Source of the DNA: a virus
Length of the DNA stretch: 23,310 bases
Direction: 5' to 3' (one strand)
IMG/VR virus record: IMGVR_UViG_3300031951_001237
Coordinates: 1 to 23,310 of that record
Both the position numbers and the translations under genes were made by a program. Positions 13,317 through 19,928 of this stretch are shown here, in pieces. The notes below the pieces were generated by a model that was not told the DNA's origin, ran no database searches, and saw only the letters and a list, made by a program, of their open reading frames with translations. The first letter of the stretch is position 1, and every line of letters begins with the position of its first letter.

Positions 13317-13963
13317 GTCGCCGGCCGTGGACCGCCGCCGAGGATGAGATCCTGCGGCGGCTTTACCCCGATCGCAGGGCCGCCGACGTCGCCGCCGAGC
13401 TCGAGCGCAACGTGTGCCAGGTGCACGCGCGAGCAAAACGGCTGGGCGTGCGCAAGTCCGACGCGTTCAACGCGTCGCCACAATCCGGCCGAGTGGCAAA
13501 GGGGCGGCTGCTGCCGGCATCGCTGCCTTATCGGTTCAAGCCGGGCCAGGTGAGCCACAACAAGGGCCGCCACTACCAGCCAGGCGGGCGCGCCGCTGAA
13601 ACGCAATTTAAGCCTGGCCTGGTCCCGCATAACACCCAACCGATCGGCACTGAGGTCTGGAATTCCGCCGGCTACCTGGTGCGGAAAATTTCAGACGCGC
13701 GCGGGCTGACGCAGCGTCAGCGGTGGCGCTTCGTTCACGCGTTGATCTGGGAGGCCGCGCACGGGCCTGTGCCGCGGGGTTTTGGCTTGGTGTTCCGCAA
13801 TGGCAACCGGGCCGATCTGCGCCTCGATAACCTCGAGCTGGTCAGCGATCAGGAGCGCATGCGGCGAAACTCGATCCACAGCCTGATCCCGTCGGAGCTC
13901 AAAGAGCTGATCCAGCTGAATGGGCGGCTCAAGCGGCGCATTCGCGAGAGGTGCGGCGCATGA
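13313..13963 (+). CDS. HNH endonuclease family protein with Myb-like N-terminus
   Basis: A 216-aa protein. Residues about 3-48 (RRPWTAAEDEILRRLYPD) are a Myb/SANT-like DNA-binding segment. Residues about 120-185 form an HNH_3-like region with VHALIWEAAHGPVPRGF and RLDNLELV. The C-terminal helices (ERMRRNSIHSL...KELIQLNGRLKRRI) match the layout of HNH proteins of Pseudomonas-type phages. The position where relatives have GHIVVFKDG-like residues reads GFGLVFRNG here, so a His usually present there appears to be missing and nuclease activity is uncertain. The function in early gene clusters is often assumed to be DNA processing. Start ATG 13313 is coupled to the gene before it. Confidence 0.75.
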   Translation: MSRRPWTAAEDEILRRLYPDRRAADVAAELERNVCQVHARAKRLGVRKSDAFNASPQSGRVAKGRLLPASLPYRFKPGQVSHNKGRHYQPGGRAAETQFKPGLVPHNTQPIGTEVWNSAGYLVRKISDARGLTQRQRWRFVHALIWEAAHGPVPRGFGLVFRNGNRADLRLDNLELVSDQERMRRNSIHSLIPSELKELIQLNGRLKRRIRERCGA

Positions 13964-14202
13964 AAAACAAAATGGTGGACATCCGAAACCATTTGATCGC
14001 GGCGATGGAAGGGCTCGCCGATCCCGATAACCCGATGGACATCGAGCGCGCCCGCGCGATCTCCGAGATCGGCCAGGTGCTGATCAACTCCGCGAAAGTC
14101 GAGGTTGACTTTATCAAGGTGACGGGCGGGCAGGGGACCGGCTTCCTGGTCGAGCATGATCCGAAAGCGCCGCCGCGCCTGATTTCGCGAGGGTCAACAT
14201 GA
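13960..14202 (+). CDS. Conserved 80-aa phage protein following the HNH gene
   Basis: The layout MVDIRNHLIAAMEGLADP, then MDIERARAISEIGQVLINSA and KVEVDFIKVTGG, is familiar from small proteins next to HNH-family genes in phages of Pseudomonas and related hosts. The function is not known. It looks mostly alpha-helical. The start is ATG 13960 (ATGA with the HNH stop); a GTG nine bases upstream is in frame but less likely. The pairing suggests it works with the HNH protein. Confidence 0.68.
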   Translation: MKNKMVDIRNHLIAAMEGLADPDNPMDIERARAISEIGQVLINSAKVEVDFIKVTGGQGTGFLVEHDPKAPPRLISRGST

Positions 14203-14660
14203 TCCCGGCCTACGGGCGGGAGCTGATCGCGCTCCGCGACCGCGGCGCGCACCCCGATCTGGTCGTCATCTGCTACGCGTCGCGCTTTGCCGTGCAGCGC
14301 GCGCGCGAGTTCGCCGCGCGCCTCGACGCGCCGCACCCGCTGATCGCGACCGATGATCAGGTGCGATTCGGATCGATCGGCTGGTGGCTGCTGCGCGGGC
14401 TCGGCGCGGCGGTGCTGAACGCGGAAGGCGCGCGGGCCCATGTGCCGACATTCTCGCGCCTGGTGGCGGACGTCGCGCGCGAGGCTGCGCCCGTGCTGGT
14501 GTTCCATGACCAGCACGGCGGTCACTGGGGTAGCGACGCGTCGGAATTCCTGTGGTGCCAGCGGTTCACGGCGCACGCGCCCGACGGCTGGCCGGCGGGC
14601 TGGTCCGATGAGCTCGATCAAGGGTATCTCGCGCGCCTGCGCCGCCGGGCGGAAGCATGA
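14199..14660 (+). CDS. Hypothetical 153-aa early protein
   Basis: Not recognised. ATG 14199 overlaps the previous stop, and its TGA overlaps the helicase start. The N-terminal half has an alternating strand-helix pattern (DLVVICYASRFAVQRAREFA, then LIATDDQ), a Rossmann-like start, and the C-terminal half carries His and Trp (HDQHGGHWGSDASEFLW). The direct coupling to the VapE-like gene suggests a replication-linked role. No catalytic motif can be named with confidence. Confidence 0.6.
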   Translation: MIPAYGRELIALRDRGAHPDLVVICYASRFAVQRAREFAARLDAPHPLIATDDQVRFGSIGWWLLRGLGAAVLNAEGARAHVPTFSRLVADVAREAAPVLVFHDQHGGHWGSDASEFLWCQRFTAHAPDGWPAGWSDELDQGYLARLRRRAEA

Positions 14661-15946
14661 CCGGCGCGGATCCAGCGGCGGAAGGCTGGCAGTCCGCCGT
14701 GACCGAAATGTGGCCGCAGCGGCTCGCGAAGAGTGACGCCGGCGCCGTCAAGCCATCCCTTTACAACCTGTCGTTGATCCTTCAGGGCGCGGAGGAATTC
14801 CGCGGCCTGATGCGCATGGATCGCTTTGCGCAGCGCATCGTAAAGACCAGGCCGACGCCGTGGCACTCGAGCGCGCGCGAGTGGACGCCGACGGATAGCA
14901 CCCTGCTGCGATCCTGGCTCGCGCAAAAGCGGCTTGGCGAATACTCAAAGCTCGACATAAAGGACGCGGTGGTAGCCGCGGCCGAGGGCGAGGGCTTCCA
15001 CCCTGTGCAGGATTATCTGCGCGGCCTGGTGTGGGACGGAAAACCGCGCGTGTCGCTGTGGCTCGGCGCGTACCTGGGCGCGAGCCTGGGCCGCGGCGGG
15101 AGCCTGCGCGATTACGTCGACGCCGTCGGGCGCATGTTCCTAATCGGTGCGGTTAAGCGGGTGATGGAGCCCGGCTGTAAGTTCGACTCCGTGCTGGTGC
15201 TTGAGGGCTTGCAATCCCTGGGCAAATCAACCGCGCTTTCGATCCTGGGCGGCGACTGGCACCGCGACACACCGTTTCAGCTCGGCGACAAGGACGCGCT
15301 ACAGACGATTCAGGGCGTGTGGATATACGAGCTCGCCGAGCTCGAGGGCTTCACGAGCGTGGACGCCAGCAAGGCGAAAGCGTTTTTCAGCTCGCCCGTG
15401 GACCGATTCCGGCCGAGTTACGAGCCGGCGATCGTCGAGTTCGCGCGGCAATGCGTGTTCGCCGGCACGACGAACCAGATCGCCGACTACCTGCGCGACA
15501 GTACCGGCAACCGCCGGTATTGGCCGATCTACTGCCGCAAGGTCGACGCCCGCGCGCTCGCGGAGGACCGCGACCAGCTCTGGGCGGAAGCGTTTTGGAT
15601 GTGGTCGGCCGGCACGCCGTGTTTCGTCGGGCGTGACGATCCGCTCTGGCCGCTGTTCGAGTCTGAGCAGCTGCTGCGCACGACGACCGATCCCTGGGAG
15701 ACGGCGATCTCGCAGTACATCGACGGGTGCCCGCCACACGAGCGAGACCGCTTCACGTCGCTGGACATTCTGACCAAGGCGCTGTTGGTCGACGTCAACC
15801 GGCTGGATCAGCGCGGCATGTCAATGCGCGTGGGGCGAATCATGCGCGATCTCGGCTACGTGAAACGCCAGGCGACGACCGTCGAGGAGCGGCGCGTGGC
15901 GCGGTTTTTCTATGTGCGGCATGACACACCTGCTCCGGAGGCCTGA
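14657..15946 (+). CDS. VapE-like replication helicase/ATPase
   Basis: A 429-aa protein of the virulence-associated E (VapE) family, P-loop ATPases that serve as replicative helicases in phages and pathogenicity islands. Walker A is GLQSLGKS (residues 184-191) and the Walker B region is GVWIYELAELEG (about 220-231). Before them is the family's YLRGLVWDGKPRVSLWLG block, and afterwards AGTTNQIADYLRDSTGNRRYWP, the usual sensor/arginine region. A primase domain is not present in this polypeptide, so priming may depend on the host or another protein. The 3' end already contains the first iteron (15922), tying the gene physically to the origin. The start overlaps the previous stop. Confidence 0.87.
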   Translation: MTGADPAAEGWQSAVTEMWPQRLAKSDAGAVKPSLYNLSLILQGAEEFRGLMRMDRFAQRIVKTRPTPWHSSAREWTPTDSTLLRSWLAQKRLGEYSKLDIKDAVVAAAEGEGFHPVQDYLRGLVWDGKPRVSLWLGAYLGASLGRGGSLRDYVDAVGRMFLIGAVKRVMEPGCKFDSVLVLEGLQSLGKSTALSILGGDWHRDTPFQLGDKDALQTIQGVWIYELAELEGFTSVDASKAKAFFSSPVDRFRPSYEPAIVEFARQCVFAGTTNQIADYLRDSTGNRRYWPIYCRKVDARALAEDRDQLWAEAFWMWSAGTPCFVGRDDPLWPLFESEQLLRTTTDPWETAISQYIDGCPPHERDRFTSLDILTKALLVDVNRLDQRGMSMRVGRIMRDLGYVKRQATTVEERRVARFFYVRHDTPAPEA

Positions 15947-16046
15947 AAGTGTGTCATAAAAACTTCAACAAATTCAAAGCGATGACACACCATGACATAC
16001 CATCATTTGCAGGTGTGTCATTAATTTTCTTCGGAGGATCATGCAC

Positions 16047-16136
16047 ATGACACACCTGCACCGGAATTTAGGGGCGCGCGTATACGCGCGCGCGCGCACG
16101 CACTCCAGGTATGTCATGTGTGTCAGTGTGTCATGA
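16047..16136 (+). CDS. Possible 29-aa peptide inside the origin
   Basis: ATG 16047 follows GGAGG (16033-16037) at a good distance and opens 29 codons rich in Arg, His and Val (THLHRNLGARVYARARTHSR). ATG 16041 is also in frame but too close to the ribosome-binding site. The frame is made from iterons and the purine/pyrimidine tract, so it may be accidental, yet the ribosome-binding site is one of the few in this stretch. A translated leader at the origin is possible. Confidence 0.25.
   Translation: MTHLHRNLGARVYARARTHSRYVMCVSVS
16074..16103. other. 30-bp alternating purine/pyrimidine tract with 18-bp palindrome
   Basis: Every base from 16074 to 16103 alternates purine and pyrimidine, mostly CG steps. 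16074-16091 is a perfect 18-bp palindrome centred on TA/TA. Such tracts adopt Z-DNA or cruciform structure under negative supercoiling. Its place among the iterons suggests a supercoil-sensing element of the origin. That function is inferred. Confidence 0.75.
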
Positions 16137-16197
16137 CAATGAATTTAAAAGGGTTTTTCATGACACACCTGCAAAATCAGGTGTGTCATGGTGTGTC

Positions 16198-16725
16198 ATG
16201 CGGGGTGGCGCCGTGATCCGGGGCCTATTGCGCCGGTGGGCGCGCCGCCTGCGGTGCCGGACGATTGCGATCGACGGGCGGCCGTACCTGCGCCGCTACC
16301 TGGTCGCGCGCGCCTTCGGCTGCGAGCTCTACCTGCACGAATTTTTGACCGCCGACGGCGAACGGCACCTGCACGATCATCCGTGGGCCTGGTCGGCGTC
16401 GCTGGTGCTGGCCGGCGGCTACGTCGAGCAGGTGCTGCGGCACCTGGACGGCTACGCCGGTCCGGTGACCGCGTTGCGTGCGCACGACGCGCCCGGGTTT
16501 AACTGGGTGGGCCAGGGCTTCCACCGGATCCACGCGCTGACGCCTGGCACGTGGACGCTGTTCGCCGTGGGCCCGCGCCGCAGGATGTGGGGGTTCCTCG
16601 AGTACCAGGAGCCCAACGGGCCGACGATCTATCACCAGCCGCTTGAATACGACCGATCGGCCGAGCCGGCCGACTGGTCGACCTTCCCGCGTGGCGCGGA
16701 CGTCGAGGGGGTGCGCCGTGGCTGA
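16198..16725 (+). CDS. Cupin-like metal-binding protein
   Basis: A 175-aa protein taken from ATG 16198, after the last iteron. GTG 16213 is an alternative, and ATG 16111 would place iterons inside the coding region. Residues 57-63 (HLHDHPW) and a later GFHRIHAL give the His pattern of a metal-binding cupin barrel. The strands around them (WSASLVLAGGYVEQVL, GTWTLFAVGPRRRMWGFL) fit a double-stranded beta-helix. It could be an oxygenase, isomerase or a binding protein, and no substrate can be deduced. It is the first gene after the origin and overlaps the endolysin start by eight bases, so it is co-transcribed with lysis genes. Confidence 0.68.
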   Translation: MRGGAVIRGLLRRWARRLRCRTIAIDGRPYLRRYLVARAFGCELYLHEFLTADGERHLHDHPWAWSASLVLAGGYVEQVLRHLDGYAGPVTALRAHDAPGFNWVGQGFHRIHALTPGTWTLFAVGPRRRMWGFLEYQEPNGPTIYHQPLEYDRSAEPADWSTFPRGADVEGVRRG

Positions 16726-17308
16726 TTTCGCGGTGTCGTTCTCGCTGATGCGGCAATTCGAGGGCGGCTATGTGGTCGACCCGGACGACGAGGGCGGCGA
16801 GACCTGCGACGGCATCGCGCGCGCGCACTGGGCGAGCTGGGACGGGTGGCGGCTGATCGACGCCTGGAAGGCGCCAGGCGTGCCGCTGGTGCTCACGCCG
16901 GCGCAGTACGCCCAGCTCGAACCGCTGATCGTCGGTTTCTACCGCGACCGTTTCTGGCGCGAGCTGCGCGGCGATGATGTGGCCGCGCAGGGCGTTGCGG
17001 ATGAGCTGCTCGAGGCGGCGGTGCTGCTGGGCACCTACCGCGCCGTGCGCATCCTTCAACGCGCCTTGAACCTGTGCAACGACCGCGGGCGGCGCTGGGC
17101 GGATCTGGTGGTGGATGGGCGCATGGGGCCGCAATCGCTCGCCGCGATCGCCGCCGCCGAGCGCGCCAGGCGCACGCACTACGTGGTGACGCTGCAAAAC
17201 GTGATGCAGGGCGCGCTCTTCGTCGAGCGCATGGAGGCGCGCCCGATCAACGAAAAGTTTATTGGCTGGCTGCGGCGCGTGGAGCTGCGCGCGGCGCGCG
17301 GGGCGTGA
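16718..17308 (+). CDS. GH108 endolysin (N-acetylmuramidase)
   Basis: A 196-aa protein starting at GTG 16718. Residues about 8-95 carry the GH108 signature FEGGYVVDPDDEGGETCDGIA, with Glu15 in the place of the catalytic acid; the C-terminal half (about 105-180, with QRALNLCNDRGRRW and VVDGRMGPQS) is the peptidoglycan-binding_3 domain usually joined to it. It cleaves glycan strands of the host wall at lysis. Family members usually have a Lys or Tyr-type residue before GI; here CDGI is found. There is no signal peptide or SAR segment, so export depends on the holin genes that follow. Confidence 0.9.
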   Translation: MADFAVSFSLMRQFEGGYVVDPDDEGGETCDGIARAHWASWDGWRLIDAWKAPGVPLVLTPAQYAQLEPLIVGFYRDRFWRELRGDDVAAQGVADELLEAAVLLGTYRAVRILQRALNLCNDRGRRWADLVVDGRMGPQSLAAIAAAERARRTHYVVTLQNVMQGALFVERMEARPINEKFIGWLRRVELRAARGA

Positions 17309-17309
17309 C

Positions 17310-17552
17310 GTGGTCGATCTGGATCACATGCGGGCGATCCTGCGCGAAGAGCTCGACGCCAGGGCGCGGATCGATGCCGACGCGCACGCCGATCATCACC
17401 GTTTCATTTCCGAGCTGATCGAGCGCTCGCAGCGGCGCCGCGACATGCTCGACAAGATCAAGGGCCAGGTGATCGGCTGGGCCGTGATCGCGGCACTGGG
17501 GAGCGCGGCGGCGTGGGTCGCGCGCGAGGTCGGGCGATCTTTCAAAAGCTAG
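17310..17552 (+). CDS. Small membrane protein of the lysis cassette
   Basis: An 80-aa protein from GTG 17310, one base after the endolysin stop. Residues 1-55 are charged and helical (REELDARARIDADAHADHHR), followed by one hydrophobic segment (about 53-73, VIGWAVIAALGSAAAWVA) and a basic end. This is an N-in or N-out single-pass protein. Between endolysin and 3TM holin it may be a second holin, an antiholin or a release factor. Family not recognised. Confidence 0.65.
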   Translation: MVDLDHMRAILREELDARARIDADAHADHHRFISELIERSQRRRDMLDKIKGQVIGWAVIAALGSAAAWVAREVGRSFKS

Positions 17553-17560
17553 GGGGAAGC

Positions 17561-18112
17561 GTGGATCCATTCACGATCGGATTGATTGCCAGGGCGGCGC
17601 CTGCGGCGCTGCGCGCGATTGCTGGCCTGTTGCCTGGCCGGGGCGGCGAGGTGGCCGGCAAGCTCGCGACCGTCGCCGAGGCTACCCAAGGACTCGGCGC
17701 CGACGCGAAACGCCAGGCGCTCGAAAAGACCGTGGACGCGATGACGCCCGACGAGCGGCGCGAGCTGCTCGCCGTGACGGTCGAGCTGCGCAAGGTGGAC
17801 CGCGAATCGCGGGCCGATGAGCTGAACGCGGAAACCGCCAGGCACGCCGAGGCGCAGGAGACCATCCGCACCGAGATCCGCGAGGGGTCGCCGTTTGCGC
17901 GCGACTCGCGCCCGTGGATCGCGCGCTGGTCATTCGCCGCCGGTGGGGCGTATGGGCTGCTCGCCGAGCTGATCGGCAAGCTGGCAACCGCTAACGGCGT
18001 GGCCGTGGCGGGCGCCGATCCCGCGATTCTGGCGGCGCTGTTCGGGCCGTGCGTGTGGTACATGACCGCGCGCACGATCGACGGCTTCACGCGCCAGGGG
18101 CGCACGGTATGA
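17561..18112 (+). CDS. Holin, 3TM superfamily
   Basis: A 183-aa protein starting at GTG 17561 behind AGGGGGAAGC. The segments LIARAAPAALRAIAGLLPG near the start, REGSPFARDSRPWIARW (about residues 107-123) and two hydrophobic stretches (GGAYGLLAELIGKLA and ILAALFGPCVWYMTAR) followed by a short RxxxGF-type end fit the GTA_holin_3TM family. The charged middle (about 50-105) is probably a coiled coil. It would permeabilise the inner membrane for the endolysin. The stop overlaps the next ATG. Confidence 0.83.
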   Translation: MDPFTIGLIARAAPAALRAIAGLLPGRGGEVAGKLATVAEATQGLGADAKRQALEKTVDAMTPDERRELLAVTVELRKVDRESRADELNAETARHAEAQETIRTEIREGSPFARDSRPWIARWSFAAGGAYGLLAELIGKLATANGVAVAGADPAILAALFGPCVWYMTARTIDGFTRQGRTV

Positions 18113-18276
18113 CGTGGATCACCTGGCTGGCGGTGGTGCTGTGGTTTGCGCTGCTGGCGTGTTCGCTGGCGGCGATCGTGGTGCTCTACCTGCTCGAACG
18201 GCAATGGGATCGCGAAGATCGCGAGCAGCTCGAGGTGCTCGACAATCCCGTGCCCAACTCAAAGCCGCGGCCGTGA
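18109..18276 (+). CDS. 55-aa single-pass membrane protein (possible spanin-like)
   Basis: ATG 18109 is coupled to the holin stop. The protein is one N-terminal hydrophobic helix (WLAVVLWFALLACSLAAIVV) followed by a highly charged segment (LLERQWDREDREQLEV) and a Pro-rich end. An N-terminal anchor with a periplasmic charged helix is the outline of a small inner-membrane spanin, but it is shorter than usual and no lipoprotein partner was found in another frame. A holin accessory role is equally possible. Confidence 0.6.
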   Translation: MTWITWLAVVLWFALLACSLAAIVVLYLLERQWDREDREQLEVLDNPVPNSKPRP

Positions 18277-18815
18277 TGCGCGAGCAGGACAAATCGACGA
18301 CGCCCGCGGGCTTGCGGGATGAATGGCGCACGCCTGATCACGTGTTCGCCTGGGCCGTCCGCCGCTGGGGGCCGTTCGATCTGGATTTGGCCGCGACGCC
18401 TGACAATGCGCGCGCACCGCGATTCTTCACGCGCGAGGACAACGCACTCGCGCAGGACTGGGCCGCGGCCGGCCGTCGCGCCTGGTGCAATCCGCCCTAT
18501 TCGAACGTGCGCCCGTGGCTGCACCGTGCGGTATATGAGCACGCGCGCGGGCTTGCCTCTGTGTGGCTCATTCCGGCATTCCGCGGGGACGTCTATCACG
18601 CTCAGCTCACGTACAAGCACGCGACCGAGATCGTGCTTATCTCGCCGCGGATCGCGTTTGTGCTGCCAGGTGTCGGCGCCAAGGCGGGCAATACGGGCGG
18701 CTCGATGTTTGTCTATTTCGACGGCGAACCGCGCGCGGCGCCCATTCCCGCGCGCATTTCCATCTGCACCATTACGCGAGGATCCCATGCTGCAACGTGT
18801 CACGATAACGAATGA
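18276..18815 (+). CDS. dam: DNA N6-adenine methyltransferase, phage Dam type
   Basis: A 179-aa protein of the phage Dam family (PF05869-like). DEWRTPDHVFAWAVRRWGPF at residues about 14-33, FDLDLAATPDNA, and the catalytic NPPY motif (72-75, in WCNPPYSN) are all visible. It would methylate adenine in a short site, possibly GATC, protecting phage DNA or regulating it. The start ATG 18276 overlaps the previous stop (TGATG). The last codons extend beyond the ATG of the next gene (18787) by 29 bases. Phage Dam genes are often near lysis or packaging genes, as here. Confidence 0.88.
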   Translation: MREQDKSTTPAGLRDEWRTPDHVFAWAVRRWGPFDLDLAATPDNARAPRFFTREDNALAQDWAAAGRRAWCNPPYSNVRPWLHRAVYEHARGLASVWLIPAFRGDVYHAQLTYKHATEIVLISPRIAFVLPGVGAKAGNTGGSMFVYFDGEPRAAPIPARISICTITRGSHAATCHDNE

Positions 18816-19041
18816 TTCCGACGCGCCGATCGTCGTCGTCGCGCTCGACCTGACCGGCCAGGAGATGCGCGAGGACGTCCCGACGCACGTCCTACCAGGC
18901 CGCGCCGCGCGCCTGCTGGTGCACGAGGCGCGTTATCTCGCCGTGTATGCCGACGCGGCGCCGCGCACGCCTGAGCTCGAGCCCGATCTGCGCATCGAAG
19001 CTGACGAGGTCGCCGTCGAGGACGTCGCCGCCAATGCCTGA
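18787..19041 (+). CDS. Hypothetical 84-aa protein
   Basis: Not recognised. It starts at ATG 18787 behind GAGG inside the end of the methyltransferase gene. The sequence has the look of a small beta-sandwich (VTITNDSDAPIVVVALDLTG, then LLVHEARYLAVYADA) followed by an acidic end (EADEVAVEDVAANA). It lies immediately before the presumed packaging signal. Codon composition matches the neighbours. No role can be assigned. Confidence 0.6.
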   Translation: MLQRVTITNDSDAPIVVVALDLTGQEMREDVPTHVLPGRAARLLVHEARYLAVYADAAPRTPELEPDLRIEADEVAVEDVAANA

Positions 19042-19174
19042 CGCGTCCATTGCGAAACCCTGCGCGGGTCCTCCCGCGCGCTGGATCTGCGGGTCCAAAG
19101 CACCGCGATTTTCGTCAAAATTTTTGCGCGCGATCACGGGCTTCCATCGACAGGCGCGGGGCGCCCGGCGGTGA
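19034..19174 (+). CDS. Possible 46-aa protein overlapping the cos candidate
   Basis: ATG 19034 lies in the last bases of the preceding gene, and its TGA overlaps the ATG of the small terminase gene (TGATG). That is the arrangement used throughout this genome. The product would be basic with a Cys/Pro-rich start (MPDASIAKPCAGPPARWICG). It has no good ribosome-binding site, and the sequence has non-coding features (hairpin, AT-rich block), so it may be accidental. Confidence 0.25.
   Translation: MPDASIAKPCAGPPARWICGSKAPRFSSKFLRAITGFHRQARGARR
19042..19173 (+). promoter_or_regulatory. Candidate cos / packaging region upstream of terS
   Basis: The largest clear gap in the packaging block, directly upstream of the Nu1-like gene where lambda-type phages have cos. 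It holds a 7-bp inverted repeat GCGCGGG-TCCT-CCCGCGC (19062-19079), preceded by TGCGAAACCC, which partly resembles the complement of the lambda cosN surroundings. An AT-rich block (about 19108-19125) contains ATTTT-CGTC-AAAAT and could be a bend or protein site. The function is inferred from position. Confidence 0.45.
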
Positions 19175-19737
19175 TGGGGGCGGATCTCTTCGCGCCTGGC
19201 GATGGAGGCTATACGGCGCGCGTCACGGCCGAGCAACTGGGCGAGCTGTTCGGCGTGTCGCGCACGATGATCTACAAATACCGCGATCAGGGGATGCCGC
19301 AGACCAGCCGCAACGAGTTTGATCTGCGCGCGTGCGTGCGCTGGATGATCGAGCGCGCCAACCGGCCGACGACCGCCAGCGAGGAAACGACGCGATCGCA
19401 GCTCAACAACGCACAACGCGAGAAGGTCGAGATCGAGATCGCGCGCCTGCGCGGCGAGCTGGTGCCGCGCGAGGATGTGCGGCGCGTGGTGCATGATCTG
19501 GCTGCGATCGTCGCGTCACAGCTCGACGCGCTCGGGCCGCGCGTCGCGCCGTTCGCCACAACCTGGGCGACGCCGGCCGCGGCGCAGGCCGCGATCCTGG
19601 TGGAAACCGCCGCGATCCGTTCGAGCATCGCCGCCGCGATCCGGGGCTATGCCGCCGATCCCGACGCGCCGGCCGCCGGCGACCAGGCGCCACCGGCCGC
19701 GCCGGCGCCGCGCCGCCGCCGCAAGGCCGCCGCATGA
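19174..19737 (+). CDS. Terminase small subunit, Nu1-like
   Basis: A 187-aa protein. Residues about 15-45 (VTAEQLGELFGVSRTMIYKY) form the winged helix-turn-helix typical of lambda Nu1, which binds cos. Then comes LNNAQREKVEIEIARLRGELVPREDV, a helical assembly region found in this family, and an Ala/Pro/Arg-rich tail for contact with the large subunit. ATG 19174 was chosen; GTG 19171 is directly in front of it. It is coupled by ATGA to the next gene. The protein would recognise the packaging site just upstream. Confidence 0.83.
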   Translation: MGADLFAPGDGGYTARVTAEQLGELFGVSRTMIYKYRDQGMPQTSRNEFDLRACVRWMIERANRPTTASEETTRSQLNNAQREKVEIEIARLRGELVPREDVRRVVHDLAAIVASQLDALGPRVAPFATTWATPAAAQAAILVETAAIRSSIAAAIRGYAADPDAPAAGDQAPPAAPAPRRRRKAAA

Positions 19738-19928
19738 GCGTGCAGGGCGAGCGACACGGGCGCGCCAGACTCAGCGAGCGCGACGTGCTCGCCATGCGCC
19801 GCATGGCGGCCGAGGATGGGCTCTGCACCAAGTGTATCGCGCACCTGTTCGGCGTCTCGTATCCGACGGCGCGCCAGGCGATCACGGGCCGCACCTGGCG
19901 CCACCTGGAAGCGGAGGCGGGCGACTGA
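19734..19928 (+). CDS. 64-aa HTH protein between the terminase genes
   Basis: A short protein with RLSERDVLAMRRMAAEDGLC and IAHLFGVSYPTARQAITGRT, a compact resolvase- or sigma-like helix-turn-helix of the kind found in many phages near DNA-packaging genes. Function not established; it may help bind the packaging site or regulate late genes. It starts at ATG 19734 (ATGA with terS) and ends in TGATG with terL, so it is translated with both. Confidence 0.7.
   Translation: MSVQGERHGRARLSERDVLAMRRMAAEDGLCTKCIAHLFGVSYPTARQAITGRTWRHLEAEAGD

Larger units (their letters stand above)
15922..16198. repeat. Iteron array, candidate replication origin
   Basis: About twelve copies of TGACACACC(TGC) or its complement occur. 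Forward copies are at 15922, 15983, 15993 (variant TGACATACC), 16048 and 16161. Reverse copies are at 15949, 16009, 16108 (variant), 16118, 16126, 16178 and 16190. Copies 16161-16171 and 16178-16188 form a perfect 11-bp inverted repeat with a 6-base loop. The array begins in the 3' end of the helicase gene and contains unusually AT-rich patches (15958-15980, 16020-16032, 16139-16160). Iterons beside a helicase gene are the classic form of a theta origin, so an initiator or the VapE-like protein probably binds here. The stretch otherwise holds only a possible small ORF. Confidence 0.85.

Noticed and set aside
16111-16197. 29-residue N-terminal extension of the cupin-like protein
   Set aside because: It would be encoded by iteron repeats (MSCVSVCHDNEF...), is not beta-barrel-like, and lacks a strong ribosome-binding site.
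15922-16198. CRISPR array
   Set aside because: Repeats are 8-12 bp, occur in both orientations and at irregular spacing without unique spacers of constant length; iterons explain them.
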